Assembly: GCA_947683625.1 (NCBI GenBank)
Contig: CANTUR010000044.1
Span: forward strand, 1,054,001 to 1,118,000
Source: Mallotus nudiflorus
Lineage: Eukaryota; Streptophyta; Magnoliopsida; Malpighiales; Euphorbiaceae
DNA length: 64,000 nt
Direction: 5' to 3'
In this document: positions 23,060 to 34,261 of the stretch, piece by piece
Position numbering within the stretch: position 1 is the stretch's first letter
Layout: every line of letters begins with the position of its first letter
Notes under the pieces: generated by a model
Seen by the model: the letters and a program-made list of their open reading frames with translations, nothing else
Databases searched by the model: none
What the model was told of the DNA's origin: nothing
Translations under genes and position numbers: made by a program

Positions 23060-23670
23060 AGACCTTTTTTACATATTCTTCCATGGAAACACCAAAGAAA
23101 TCATAAATATGAGGAACATAAATCATGAACGGTCCCATGGAATTGACTTATGAAATGCTGCCTCAAATTCAGCCCCATGTATGTTCTTGGATAAAGCTTT
23201 ATGGTAATAATCTTGGAGTCAGAACTTAGATTTTTGATGTAACCTAGGTTTGCCTAGCTTCCTTATTATAAATTCTTGTATAAATGGAAGAATTTTCTAA
23301 ATTGGTTCGCTCCTAAAGCTTAGTTGGTCATCATTGAGCTTAAGTTAGTTTAAGAAGTGTTGAACAATAAAGAGGGAGCATTTGAGAAGAAGTAAATCCA
23401 AGATTATACAGACAAGCTGTTAGGGAATGAACTTTTAGCATCTGAGGGTGAAAAATGGTCTAAGATGCGTAAACTGCCCAATCAAGCTATCCATAGAGAG
23501 AGTTTAAAAGTAAGTCTCACATTTATTTTCCTTAAGTCATTCTTGTTCTTGAACTTGTATGAATTGAACCTAAATTTTTTTTAAGTATGATACGAGCAAT
23601 GGTTGCAAGTGTGGAGACAACGCTTGAGAAGTGGAAACAAAATGAAACAAAAGAGATTGAGGTATAACTA
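23060..23670 (+). pseudogene. Cytochrome P450 gene fragment (CYP72-clan, CYP749/CYP714-like)
   Basis: Readable pieces in genomic order: FFHGNTKEIINMRN at 23079-23120; LPQIQPHVCSWIKLYGNN near 23157-23214 in another frame; YTDKLLGNELLASEGEKWSK at about 23411-23470, continuing MRKLPNQAIHRESLK to 23510; an intron beginning GTAAGTCT at 23511; then MIRAMVASVETTLEKWKQNE in the next exon, about 23588-23660. The order and the GEKWxKMRKLxNxAFHxESLK signature fit the N-terminal third of CYP72-clan P450s, before the I-helix. The oxygen-binding and haem-binding regions are absent, so it cannot be a working enzyme. The retained intron points to capture from genomic DNA. The subfamily is my best guess. Confidence 0.75.
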
Positions 23671-24175
23671 TTTCGTCGAGAATTCATCCCACCACACTTC
23701 TTGATTCTTTGATTATGTTGTTTAATTGTCAGGTTAAATTCTATCATTTCAGCCTTTGTGTAAGATTTCAATTGAAAAAAGCAGTGAGCTTTATATAATG
23801 TAGTGATAAGCCTTCAATTGAAATGCAATGTGAGAATTTAATAGCCTACTATTTAGGCTTTGTATGTATTATTTTATTATGGGCATCTTTTGTTTTTATC
23901 GTGTATTGCCTATGATATTAAGTTGTTTGATTTTTTAAATATTCATGTATAAGAATAAGACCCTATAAATATTTAAAAAAAATATTTATTGTTAGAATGC
24001 ATCTTTCTTTCTAGTATATTGACCGAGCTAGAACTACAAATGCATTAATCTCCAGTTGAAGGATTAGATGTGATGGATATTGAAATGTATAAACATTAAG
24101 TATTACTCATTAAGCAAATTTATCTTACATTTTGTAAAAAAAAAATGCGAGCTTGCATTTGTATTTATTAGTACA
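23671..24175. other. No recognised feature
   Basis: AT-rich DNA downstream of the P450 fragment. No further P450 exons were seen. Confidence 0.5.
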
Positions 24176-24647
24176 TGTGATATGCTCTAAAGGCCAATCA
24201 CATATTTTGAGATTGTAAATAATCCTAAATGGCAATAAATATTATTCATTTAAATAAAGTGTTTGTTTATTTAAGTATTTATCCATTAGCATCATGTTAA
24301 ATAAATTTATTATAAAAAATTAATAATATGAGCTACAAATTTATTTAGTATATATGCTATAAAATGTTCATAGTCAATAAATTAATATTTGGGTTTTATT
24401 TGACTATCACCTCTATCTACTTTCCTTTATTAGTCTGTGATACTAATAGTGGAAGGTAGTGAGCCTCATACTAAATTGGATTTATGCTTTAAGCAATGAT
24501 TTTAGCATATCATGAAATCAAATTCTAGTAAGGGTTTAATCATTAATTTATACTTAATTAATATAAGATACTAATTAAGGTGTTAAGTTAATAATATATA
24601 TTGTTTATATTTAGACTTGGATTAATGGCCCAAATTATTTGTGTTAG
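24176..24647 (+). mobile_element. Possible 5' part of an older interrupted copia-type LTR
   Basis: Starts TGTGATATGCTCTAAAGGCC, resembling the TGATATGCCCTAGGC start of the LTR immediately downstream (24648). The text before 24648 (TTAATGGCCCAAATTATTTG) and after 26199 (TTTAGGCCTAAGCCTAAAAG) has the same GGCC/AAGCC-rich character, so a younger LTR may have inserted into an older relative. The far end was not located. Confidence 0.35.
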
Positions 24648-26199
24648 TGATATGCCCTAGGCAAATTATGTAATGGTCATACTTTGACATTGTCATATTT
24701 TTATTTTAATAATAAAGAGACATTTTTATTATTACTAGCTAATTATAGTATTATCCTTGATTAGTTAATTCTATAAAGATCATCAAGTATATGACTTGAT
24801 AGGTAAAACTCTTAACTGATACTCAAATTTTAATCTAAATATCCCTAGTCAATTATTGTTGTGGGAATAATAATGAATAAATACTAGTATGAGGTTGACT
24901 GATGATTAAGTTTTACTGATCATGTATATGAGATATTAAGTTAAACTCATAAGTACATATTTAGGGAAATGATGTACTGGATTGACCCACTATGATAATA
25001 CCACATGGATTATTGTTATAGGTAATTCTCATCACAGTGATATTATTTAAGTCCTCTAACCTGAGATCACCATGGTTTCCAACATGATAAGTTATGTATT
25101 TTGACACATCTCTACACCATACTCTAACCTTATAGTAAAACAAGTTATGAATGGATATAGAATGAGTTATGTAAGGAATGTGAGTGGTTAAGATGAAATA
25201 TGTCCTTCAGTTATTTTGAGAAAATATCTATTAGGGCCTCAATGAGTTAGACTGAAGAGAAATGCATGACCATGCTATAATGATAAAGAACTATCAGTGT
25301 CAGTCTACTTGGGATCGAGAAATAATATGATTGAACAATATAAGGATGACATAATCCATGTTTTATATTCAATCAAGATATCATCTGACAAAAGGACTAT
25401 AGTACAAAATGTGTATTAAATTATGTTAGATTATTAGCCTTCACATAACTTGAGTAGTCACAATGTCTTGCTAGAGACCAATTATGACCTGTGGGCTAAA
25501 ATGAGAATTTTAGGCCCACTGCCAATATTATGTTAACCTATAGAGTCGCATACTTAGTACAAGCCTAAAGAATACTTGGATTAACAAGCCCAATAATTAT
25601 CTCTACATAAGATTAAATATATAAATAAATATAAATATATATATATATATATATTTCTTAATTTATTTCTTAATTTATTTAAGGTAAGAGTTATCTAAAC
25701 AAATAGGAAATGATTCTAATTTGGAATTAGAATCAAAGTAGAAAAAGGAAGTTTAATCTTACCAAAACTATTTTGCTAAGAGAAACCTTAGATAGGATGC
25801 ATATATAAACATCTCTTTCTCTAAGGTTTGCTAAGTGATATTCTCATTCTTCCTCTACTACTTCTTGTGAGAAAAACACATAGAGAGAAAACGTGTTGTG
25901 AGACAATAAAGGTTCTAGCAAACCTACTTTGCTTTAGATCTTTTTGTTTGTGCAGATATCGTAGAGGATATAATCTTTTGGTGAGGTCTTAATCCGATAT
26001 GAAGACACAAAAAGCTTGAGGTAGGGTGTCATCGGAGTAAACCCCCTCTCTTCCTTTCAATTATCTTGCCATTAGATTATCTTAGTGAGTGTTTGGAAAC
26101 CTTCTAAACTAATCTAGGTCAAATTATATAGATCTAGGTTATGGGTTTTGTGGTTAAAATTTTTATTTTTCGCTACATTATATATTATGAAACCTAACA
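24648..26199 (+). mobile_element. Copia-type solo LTR (about 1.55 kb)
   Basis: Begins TGATATGCCCTAGGC and ends CGCTACATTATATATTATGAAACCTAACA (read as separate parts CGCTACATTATATATT and ATGAAACCTAACA), a terminus typical of plant copia LTRs with TG...CA ends. The flanks are GTTAG before and GTTTAG after, consistent with a five-base duplication with one indel. A possible TATA region lies near 25800 (ATATATAAAC), upstream of a TTCTCTAAGG segment. No coding sequence is inside. Confidence 0.55.
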
Positions 26200-26575
26200 G
26201 TTTAGGCCTAAGCCTAAAAGGGTTTTGGATTAAAGATTAGTCCAAGATGTTGAGAAGGCCCACGAACCTTATCTAGGCTTATTTGATTGATGGATTAGGC
26301 TTGGGCTAAGTGTTGGCCCAATTACCAAGCCCAAGTCCATACAAATTAACGTGGTCAAATTTTTCATGTTAGGCATATTATCTTTTATATGTAAAATATT
26401 GACCATGGAAAATTTATCATATTAGGCACACATTATCTTTTATGTGTACAATTTTGACTATGGGTATGATAAGGTGTATATTACATTGGTATGTGTAGAG
26501 AATGTATGTAGACATAATATATGAGATGTATTAATTCTCTACACACTTTACAACTTGCATACTTATCATGGCAAG

Positions 26576-26617
<42 letters not shown>

Positions 26618-27799
26618 TGCGATAGGGTTTATTTTTCAATAGACATATACATAACCTAAGAAGTGTTCTAAGGTAAGAGAAAATAGTTAGAAAGTGTAAA
26701 GACACGCACCAAAAGAAAAACAACAGATACATAAAAAAAAACCCTAAATATTCTTATAAGAAGATTAAATTAGTGCAAGTTTTGTGAGGGTTATTAGAGA
26801 GGCTACTTGCAACTAATCTAATCTAAGCAAAAAGGTGATTTGATGGGGCTTTGGTGTTTCAAGCTAAAGGCCTAACATTTGGGAGGTTAGAGCGTTTGAT
26901 TCAAGAATTGAACCTAAAGCATCCAAAGCTTGTAGATTAACTATTATGGTCTACATCAAACTTAGGAGTTGGTAAGTTTTCTTAAACTTAGAATTCCTAG
27001 GATGTTATTTTACATGTTGATGTGTAGTTTAGCTATATGTAAAATGCAAATTGAGTCTATGAGAATGAAATTCTTCATGTAATAAAGGGTTATGCAAGTA
27101 AAATTTTTGAAATTTTACCTTATCTAAAGCATGTGCTCACTACACTTGGTTGTTACATAACTGATTCCTTCAGTATTATGATTAGGATTCTATTTAATTT
27201 GTTTTATATGTCATTTATCTTTCCACCTACTTTTGTTCTCATAATAATTCCACATGTGATGTGGTGAGAGATAACATGGGAATGTCATGGGGTGATGCAG
27301 TTAATAAGAAAGTTATGGATTGATCTATAATTTGATTTGGGTGATTGTATTTTCCCATTTTGGTTTTATATAGGAAATTGGGAAATATAATATTGGAAAT
27401 TTAGAATGTTGAGAATTTTCATGTTCCTTTTCTTCTTTGTTTTTCTTTCCACTTTTTTTCATATTTGGAATCAATTTTTTCCATGATTCTTGAACATGTT
27501 TATATATATGTTCATGGAATTGTCAAGGTAATTAGTGTATTTTTATTTGTTGATAATTTAATTGGAGATTTTCTTTCTTTGACAATTTTGCTTATTCTCA
27601 GTGGTCTAATTTTTTTTTTGGAATAAATAAAGAACGCTTCTTTGATTTACAAGTTAAAGATGTCTAAATTAATAGAAAAGAAAATGTTTTTGTGTTAAAT
27701 GATTAAAAGTTAGGTCTATATTGTCCAATTGTGTTAAAATTAACAAAAATTATTAATGAAAATTTTTGTTGAACAACAAGCTTACAAAGTAATAAGAAT
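26200..27799. other. Unassigned DNA with a (TA)n tract
   Basis: May include the continuation of an older LTR up to about 27,200. Alternating TA occupies 26577-26615. GGGTTTTGGATTAAAGATTA and GGCTTGGGCTAAG blocks occur near 26220-26320. No coding similarity was recognised. Confidence 0.4.
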
Positions 27800-28385
27800 G
27801 ATACTTAAACACAGTATATTATTTGAATATTATTCATATATGATACAATCAAAATAGTATATTATCTGAATATTATAAGTATATGAAATTCAAAACAATA
27901 TGTTATATGAATATTATAAGAATTTAAAGCTCAAAATAGTATATTATCTCAATATTATAAGACTATGAAACTCAAAACAATATATTATCTAAATATTATA
28001 AGAATCTAAAACTCAAAACAATATATCATCTGAATATTATAAGAATCTGAAACATAAAACAATATCTGAAACTCAAAATAATATCTAAAAATTAAAAATA
28101 ATATCTCAAACTCATAAATACAGTATATTTTTTTAATATTATTTGTATATGATACAATTAAAATAGTATATTTTCATTGTATATCTTCAGAATGTTATTT
28201 ATATCCAAAACTCAAGACGATATCTAAAACTCAAAACAATATTATAAAATCAAAAAAATATCTGAAAATTAAAAACGGTATCTCAAACTCATAAATACAG
28301 TATATTTTCTGAATATTATTCGAATATGAAACTCCAAATAGTATTTGAAATTCAAAATAATATCTGAATATGATAATTTGAGTAA
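27800..28385. repeat. Degenerate 40-41-bp tandem repeats
   Basis: The core ATATTATCTGAATATTATAAG, split by substitutions, recurs near 27856, 27896, 27937, 27977 and 28017 with AACTCAAAACAATAT between copies. The array then decays into shorter AATATCTGAAACTCAAAA-like units to about 28385. Confidence 0.75.
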
Positions 28386-29401
28386 GCATTTATTATTGAA
28401 AAAATAATATCAAACTAATATATATATATATATATAAATATACGAATTTATATTTCAAAATATTTTTTTAGCATATTTGAAACTTTAATTATTTATTAAA
28501 ACTAATATGAATTATATAATTTAAATATTTTAATTATAACATAAAGCACACTGCCTATATATATTTCAATACCTGATACGAACGTGGTTAACTTGTACCA
28601 AACCCGTATTCAATCTTGATAACCTTATCAAGGATCGTTCATAAATCAAGCAAAAAAACTCTAATCCCCAACAAGACCTTTAAATAACCTGTACTTAAGA
28701 ACCTTAATTATAAAGAATTAAAGGTTGTTTAATGTAAACCTAAGATTAACAAAGTCAATTTTAAGTCTAAATTAAACTAGGTTTGAATATACCAAGTCTT
28801 CACTTGATAAATTCACAAAAGTTCTTTTAAGAACAAAAGAGAAGGACTTTAACCTTATAAGAATTGAAATTTAATTGATAAAACTCATTCTTTAATTCGT
28901 GCTACATTGATATAGCCTTTATATAGGCATGTAAACATCTTAATCCTTAAAGGAATAGGTTTTCTTACTTTTCCTAAAGACACCTATAAAGGAAAATCCT
29001 TTACTAAATAGGATCCCTTTAAAAATATGATAACTAATGACAACTGAGCTTTGAAAAGTCAAATTGACAACTCATGACAACTAAGCATTGAAAAGTCATA
29101 TTGACAACTCATGACAACTAGACAAATAACTAATGACAACAAAGCTTTGAAGTATGTTATGTCACATGTTAAGTTAGATGTTGACCATTGACTTTGACTT
29201 GTTGACTTTGACTTGGAATATCCTTGAATCTTCTCACATCTTGTAGAATCTTCTTGAATCTTCCTTATTGACTCCAAAATAGAAAATAACCCAAAAATTC
29301 GTGCAAGCTTTGTATTTAACTTTATTGATGTGTAGACTTCACAATTTTACCCTTTTGAGGATCGTATCGATACCCAAAACCAAACTAAAAACAAAATATA
29401 A

Positions 29402-29404
<3 letters not shown>
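28386..29404. other. Unassigned DNA with a short tandem repeat
   Basis: A 45-46-bp unit built on TGACAACTCATGACAACT and GCWTTGAAAAGTCA repeats about three times at 29035-29140. The segment from 28570 to 29370 has the texture of an LTR remnant (GGATCGTTCATAAATC near 28632; GAGGATCGTATCGATACC near 29356), but no ends were defined. Confidence 0.4.
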
Positions 29405-29453
<49 letters not shown>

Positions 29454-29860
29454 GGGGAATAGAAAAATGAAAATAGAAAATAAGAAAAAAAAATAAAAAT
29501 AAAAAGAAATAAAAGAGAAAAATAAAGAATGAAAATGAAAAATAAAATAAAAATAGATAAAATTAAAAAATAAATATAAGGATAAAATAAAAAAATAAAA
29601 AATAAAGATAGCAGAGACTAAGAAAAAATAAAGAGAAAATAAAAATAAGAAAAAAATATAAAAAAATATAAAAAAATAAAGAGAAAAAATTAATAAAGAA
29701 AAAAGAAAAAAAGAGAAAGAAAAAAAATAATAAAACCAATTAATAAAACTAAAAAAACAAAGAAGGAAAAAAAAGTAAAATGAACACTCTTGAAAATAAA
29801 ATAAGAAATAGAACATACATGAAAACTCAAAAAAAAAAAAAATACTCATATAATTTATAT
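29405..29860. repeat. (TA)n microsatellite followed by a 400-bp purine tract
   Basis: 29405-29451 is pure alternating TA. From 29452 to about 29860 the plus strand is almost wholly A/G with scattered T (AAAATAAAAATAAAAAGAAA-like). The 166-aa antisense ORF here is an F/Y/I/L artefact of the tract. Confidence 0.9.
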
Positions 29861-30044
29861 AAAAAGTAAGATAAATGAATTTCATGTGATATCCCAGTTA
29901 ACGTCACTTATTTCATTTGTGGCTGGATGTTTTTTTTTTTTTTTTAGTTTTATCTTTGCCTCTTTCATTTTTATCTTGAATTTGGTCTAGTTTTGAAAGT
30001 TTGAACCAAACTTTAGAGACTTCCGTGTTTTATTTATCTTCATC

Positions 30045-31530
30045 TTTTTTTTTTCTATAATTATTTATTTATTTATTATTTTTAAACCATATTTAATTTA
30101 AGTTGATTTGTGTATTTTAAATTATTTAATTTTATATTTTAAATAACAATTTTTTAAAAAAATTTTAAACTTACTATTATTTAAAATATAAAAATTATGC
30201 TAATTAAATTAAAAATTATCCATAGTTTTTAATAATTATCTTTTTCATAATTATTTAGAACTTAGAAATTAAACTGAAAATTATCCATGGTATTTAATAA
30301 TTATTTTTTCAATAAAAATAATAAAAAATTTATGAAATATATCAAAAAAATCATTATTTTTACTATTGACAGTAATAAAAGAAAAAATTATATTTATGAT
30401 CTTAATTTTATAATTAGTGATGAAAAAACTAAAAAAAACAACAAACATCAACAAAAACCAACAACTACAATTTTTTGTTGCTTTTATTGATTTTTGTTGA
30501 TTTTGTTATTTCAATTGTTTTTGTTGTTTATCTTTGTTCTTTTTTTAAAAAAAATAAAAAAATAATACAAATTATGAGATATATAAAAATTATTATTTTT
30601 ATCATTAATACTAATAAAAGTAAAAATTTTATTTATAGCCTTAATTCTATAATTAATAATGAAAAAATAATTTAAACAATAATCAAAAAAATAAACAACA
30701 ATAAACAAAAATAAACGACAATCAACAGCTAACAATAAACAAAAATAAACAACAATAAACAATTATCAACAACTGACAAATAATAAAAATCGACAACATA
30801 AATTTTTTTGATTTTTGTTGTTTTAGTTGTTATTTCGATTTGTTGATTTTTGTTTATTTTTTTAACTTTTTTTTATGTTACAAATACATCATAAGGAATG
30901 TAAACTTGTTACATATTAATTGATTATCAATAAGTATTAAATATTTTTTTAAAAAAAAGTTTAAAACATTTTAATAAATAAATTAAAGTAAAAAAAATAA
31001 AATACTTATTTTTAAGAATATAAAAGGAGAAAATTTTATTTATTTATTATTGTTGCAACAATTGAAGATATTTATTGTTTGGTTTAACAACAATCGAATA
31101 TGTTTAGATCATAATTATTCATTTGAAAAAAAAAGGTCTTAAGAGACAAAATATTGAGAAAAAAAAAAAAGAAAATGTTGAGAATAAAATAAAGATAATA
31201 CCTTAAAAATAAAAGTAAAAAATTTGGAGAAAAAAAAGTTGAGAAAAAAAGATGAAGATATTAAAAAAAAATGTTGAGAAAAAATATATTACTATAAAAA
31301 TAGAAAAAAATATGTTTAGCAAAACAATGTTGAGAAAAAAATGTTAAGTAAAAAAATATTGAGAAAAAAATAGTTGAAAACAGTAAAAAAATATTGAAAA
31401 AAATGATAATAGTATAAAATAAAAAAAATTGTTGAAAAAATAAAAGAAAATAAATAAAATATTGAAAAAAAAATATAAAGTAAAAAAATTAAAAAATCAG
31501 TAAAAAAAAATGTTGAAAAAAAGTCAACTC
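30045..31530 (-). repeat. Right arm of the long inverted repeat
   Basis: Read as reverse complement it follows the left arm. Examples on the plus strand: GAAAATTATCCATGGTATTTA (read as GAAAATTATCCATGG, 30273) against the complement of ATGGGTAATTTTTAG; TTGTTTGGTTTAACAACAAT at 31076 against ATTGTTGTTAAACTAAACA; and A-rich AATGTTGAGAAAAAA units at 31160-31530 against T-rich TTTTCTCAACATT units. It ends about 415 bp before the YCF54 start codon. Confidence 0.8.
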
Positions 31531-31945
31531 TGTCAAAAGGATTAAATTATATTTGAAAAAAATTTAAAAAAAATAATTTTAAAAACTTTTAAGACCAACT
31601 GTTTTTTGAAATATTTTTTTATTTTTTATTTATTTATTTTTTTGTATATTTATGGAAAAACTAGTCCTTTGTTTAATTCCGAAGTGTATTAGGCCTTAGT
31701 CGGCCCAGCTCAAGCTTGTGATGGCCTTTCATAATGAGCAATCCAGTTAAAAGAACGAAACCGAAGTAAGAATTAGTATTGAAAAAAAAAATGTAAAGTA
31801 CTGAGAAATATAAAATAGTAGGATTGAAGATAAACCAGATAAGGTAGGTACCTTCTTTTATTCTTCTTCTCTGTCTGGAGATTTTGATTTTGCAAGACCA
31901 GCATCTGCTGTACCGTCAAGAGCAACAAGAGGGAGAAAAAACAAA
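31531..31945 (+). promoter_or_regulatory. Upstream region of the YCF54 gene
   Basis: Contains the first non-repetitive DNA after the inverted repeat (from about 31660), including AATATAAAATAG near 31807 (a possible TATA-like element) and a CT-rich 5' leader TTCTTTTATTCTTCTTCTCT at 31853-31872 about 75 bp before the start codon. Element boundaries are inferred only from composition. Confidence 0.4.
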
Positions 31946-33779
31946 ATGTTAAGTCTTGCAGTTGGGTCGTCAGCTGCTATGGCTAAGGTTTCAACATATT
32001 ATTGTGGCTATGGCAAAGCATTGGTTCAGATACCAACCGCACATTTTAGGTTAAAGGGATCACACCCACCATCTTACCTCTCCATGCCCACCAGACCCAT
32101 TTCCTCTTTTAAGACTGCTGTTGCTGCTATTGACTCCAATGACCTCAGTTCCTCCCCAAATCCTCCTGATGAGGTTTTTCTCTTTGGCTCTCTCTTCAAT
32201 TTTCGGCATTTCTTTATGTTATGTTCTTCTTTTTGATCCTATATTGTTGATGAAATTGGATAATTAACTGTAAATTGCTTCATCATTCGCAATGTCCACA
32301 AATAGGTAGATAATCTCCCTGATGAAAACAGATAATGTGTGATACTTGTTGTCTATGATTGGAACTGTCTCTCATCCCCAATTCTCTAATTTCCAGTTTG
32401 GAATCTTGCTGTCACATTACATTGGCACGTTTTTGAGCATTCACATATGTTCGTTTTGAAGTCTTTTGTTGTTTTATAATGCAGCAGTCCGATTTTACTT
32501 GATTCTTATAATGCAGCAAGAGGCCAAAAAATATTATTTTGTTGTTGCAAATGCAAAATTCATGCTGGATGAAGAGGAGCATTTTCAGGAGCTCATGTTT
32601 GAGCGCCTTCGCAATTATGGAGAGCGTAATAAAGAGCAGGACTTTTGGCTTGTGATTGAGCCCAAGTTCTTGGATAAGTACCCTGACATTACCAAGAGGT
32701 TGAAGAGACCTGCTGTTGCTCTAGTATCAACTAATGGGCCATGGATCACGTAAGTGTGCTTCTAACTTATCTTTAGTTTTGATGTCTGTATTCAACTGCA
32801 TAATGTAATCTTTGAAAGGCTTGAAATTGCATAATCATCCGCTATAGTATCTTATTATGGCGGATACATTGCATGCCATGGCTAACTTGGAGCATAGCCA
32901 CCATTTGACATTCTGTAAAACTGCAGATTAAATATTAGAAACTTTGGCATTATTGTATGCTTTTGATTAGTTTCTGATGGTAATGAGCTGTCCTAAGCTT
33001 GTACTGCATTTTCCTTAAATAGTTGTTACCTAACTCTAATATAAAAATTGTGCAATGGAAAAACAACGCAAAGATGGTGACACATTTATGTCTTTCGTAT
33101 GACATCAAATGATTTATGTTGTGTTTTTTGTACCATGCAAGCAAAGAAACCAACACAAATCAGTGATATACAGAGCTCATAAAAACTTGTGAAACAACTC
33201 TTTTGACCAGAAAAAAGAGTTGTCTAAAATTGCTAGCTGAGTCTGGGCAAGCTAGTACATTTTGGTCTTATTCCTGGTAAACAGTTCCCTGGTTTTCCTA
33301 TTAAGCTAGATGCTACCTTCCACTAGACAGCATTAGGCACCTTTTTCTTTGTTTATTAGGTGAGACACAAGCTTGCTCCTGTTTATCATTCTGTTGAGAT
33401 GGACATAGTCATTTCCAACTTTAAACAAGAAGGTATGTCATGGGCTGTTTGTTAAATAAAAAAATCGAGTCTACTGAAGATAATTTCCCAACCAATACAC
33501 ACAAAAATATATATCCACATTAATTCATGCATGTGTTACGTTTTGTAATTCATATTTATTGATTTTTTCATTGCATGGCATGGCAGGTTTATGAAATTGA
33601 GATTGGACCGGGTTTTATCTGGTAGCTATGAAGCTGACAACCTTGAAGAAGCATTAGCCTCAAACCCTGCCACTCTAGAGTTTGAGAAGCCAGAAAAATG
33701 GGTAGCACCTTATCCAAAGTATGAGTTTGGATGGTGGGAACCTTTCTTACTTGCTGCATCTAAAGAATCAAAAGTATAA
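31946..33779 (+). CDS. YCF54: YCF54/LCAA-like subunit of Mg-protoporphyrin IX monomethyl ester cyclase
   Basis: Three exons: 31946-32173, 32517-32749 and 33587-33779, total 654 bases, 217 residues plus stop. Junctions are GAG|GTTTTT...ATGCAG|CAAGAG (phase 0) and CAC|GTAAGT...GGCAG|GTTTAT (split codon). Residues 1 to about 65 are rich in Ser, Ala and basic residues, as in a chloroplast transit peptide. The conserved domain starts KKYYFVVANAKFMLDEEEHF and continues FWLVIEPKFLDKYPDIT, PAVALVSTNGPWIT, KLRLDRVL and KWVAPYPKYEFGWWEPF, the recognised Ycf54 signature. In plants and cyanobacteria the protein is required for the oxidative cyclase step that forms ring E of chlorophyll, working with the di-iron subunit CHL27/CRD1. 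A second Met at residue 12 could also start translation. The gene is intact and runs tail to tail with the reticulon gene. Confidence 0.93.
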
Positions 33780-34261
33780 AGTATGTGAATTAGATGATCA
33801 GCGTTGTTGGTTCAAGAATTCCATTGCTTGTAATCTTAAAAATATTGAATTTTGAAGAGGTTATGATCCGCCAATGTTTAAACAAGTAGGATTCTGCGGC
33901 GTGCAACAGGTAATCTAATATGGTAAAGAGGTGGTATTCAGTAATGTTAGGCTCATACGGGAAGCATTACTTTTTTTTTTTTTTAAACTGTTCAGGGCAT
34001 AAATTAGCTTCAAAATCATCATGATTCTTCTTTCAGATATGTTAAACTTCGCACAGGGTACAGCTTTGAGTGATCGAGTCCTCTACCTGAATCTGGGAAG
34101 AAGAAAGAGTGCATTTCTGTAAATTTACTCATTCACCAATAGGCATAACATCTCGCATACTTCTTACAAAGATGAGAACTGGTGCAAGTCTTTTCAATAT
34201 AGTCTTCCATGAAGTCATGAACGACTAACAAATGGTGAATAAGCAAGAAGCAACTAAATAA
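33780..34261. other. Shared 3' intergenic region of two convergent genes
   Basis: About 480 bp between the two stop codons holds the 3' UTRs of both genes. There is a T-rich run at 33971-33985; no other feature was recognised. Confidence 0.6.

Larger units (their letters stand above)
20905..31530. mobile_element. About 10.6-kb structure with long terminal inverted repeats carrying a P450 fragment
   Basis: The arms at 20905-22260 and 30045-31530 are reverse complements of one another along their whole length. They enclose about 7.8 kb holding a cytochrome P450 gene fragment, a copia-type solo LTR, tandem repeats and a purine tract. Long inverted repeats plus captured host exons resemble non-autonomous Mutator-like (Pack-MULE) or foldback elements. 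No transposase was recognised. Exact termini and target duplication could not be fixed because the outer arm is T-rich low-complexity DNA. Confidence 0.6.

Noticed and set aside
28570..29370. Complete LTR with GGATCGT landmarks
   Set aside because: No convincing TG/CA ends, second copy or target duplication could be found, so it is left as unassigned.
29385..29885. 166-aa antisense ORF rich in F, Y, I and L
   Set aside because: It is the translation of the A/G-rich tract and the TA microsatellite; no domain, and composition alone explains it.
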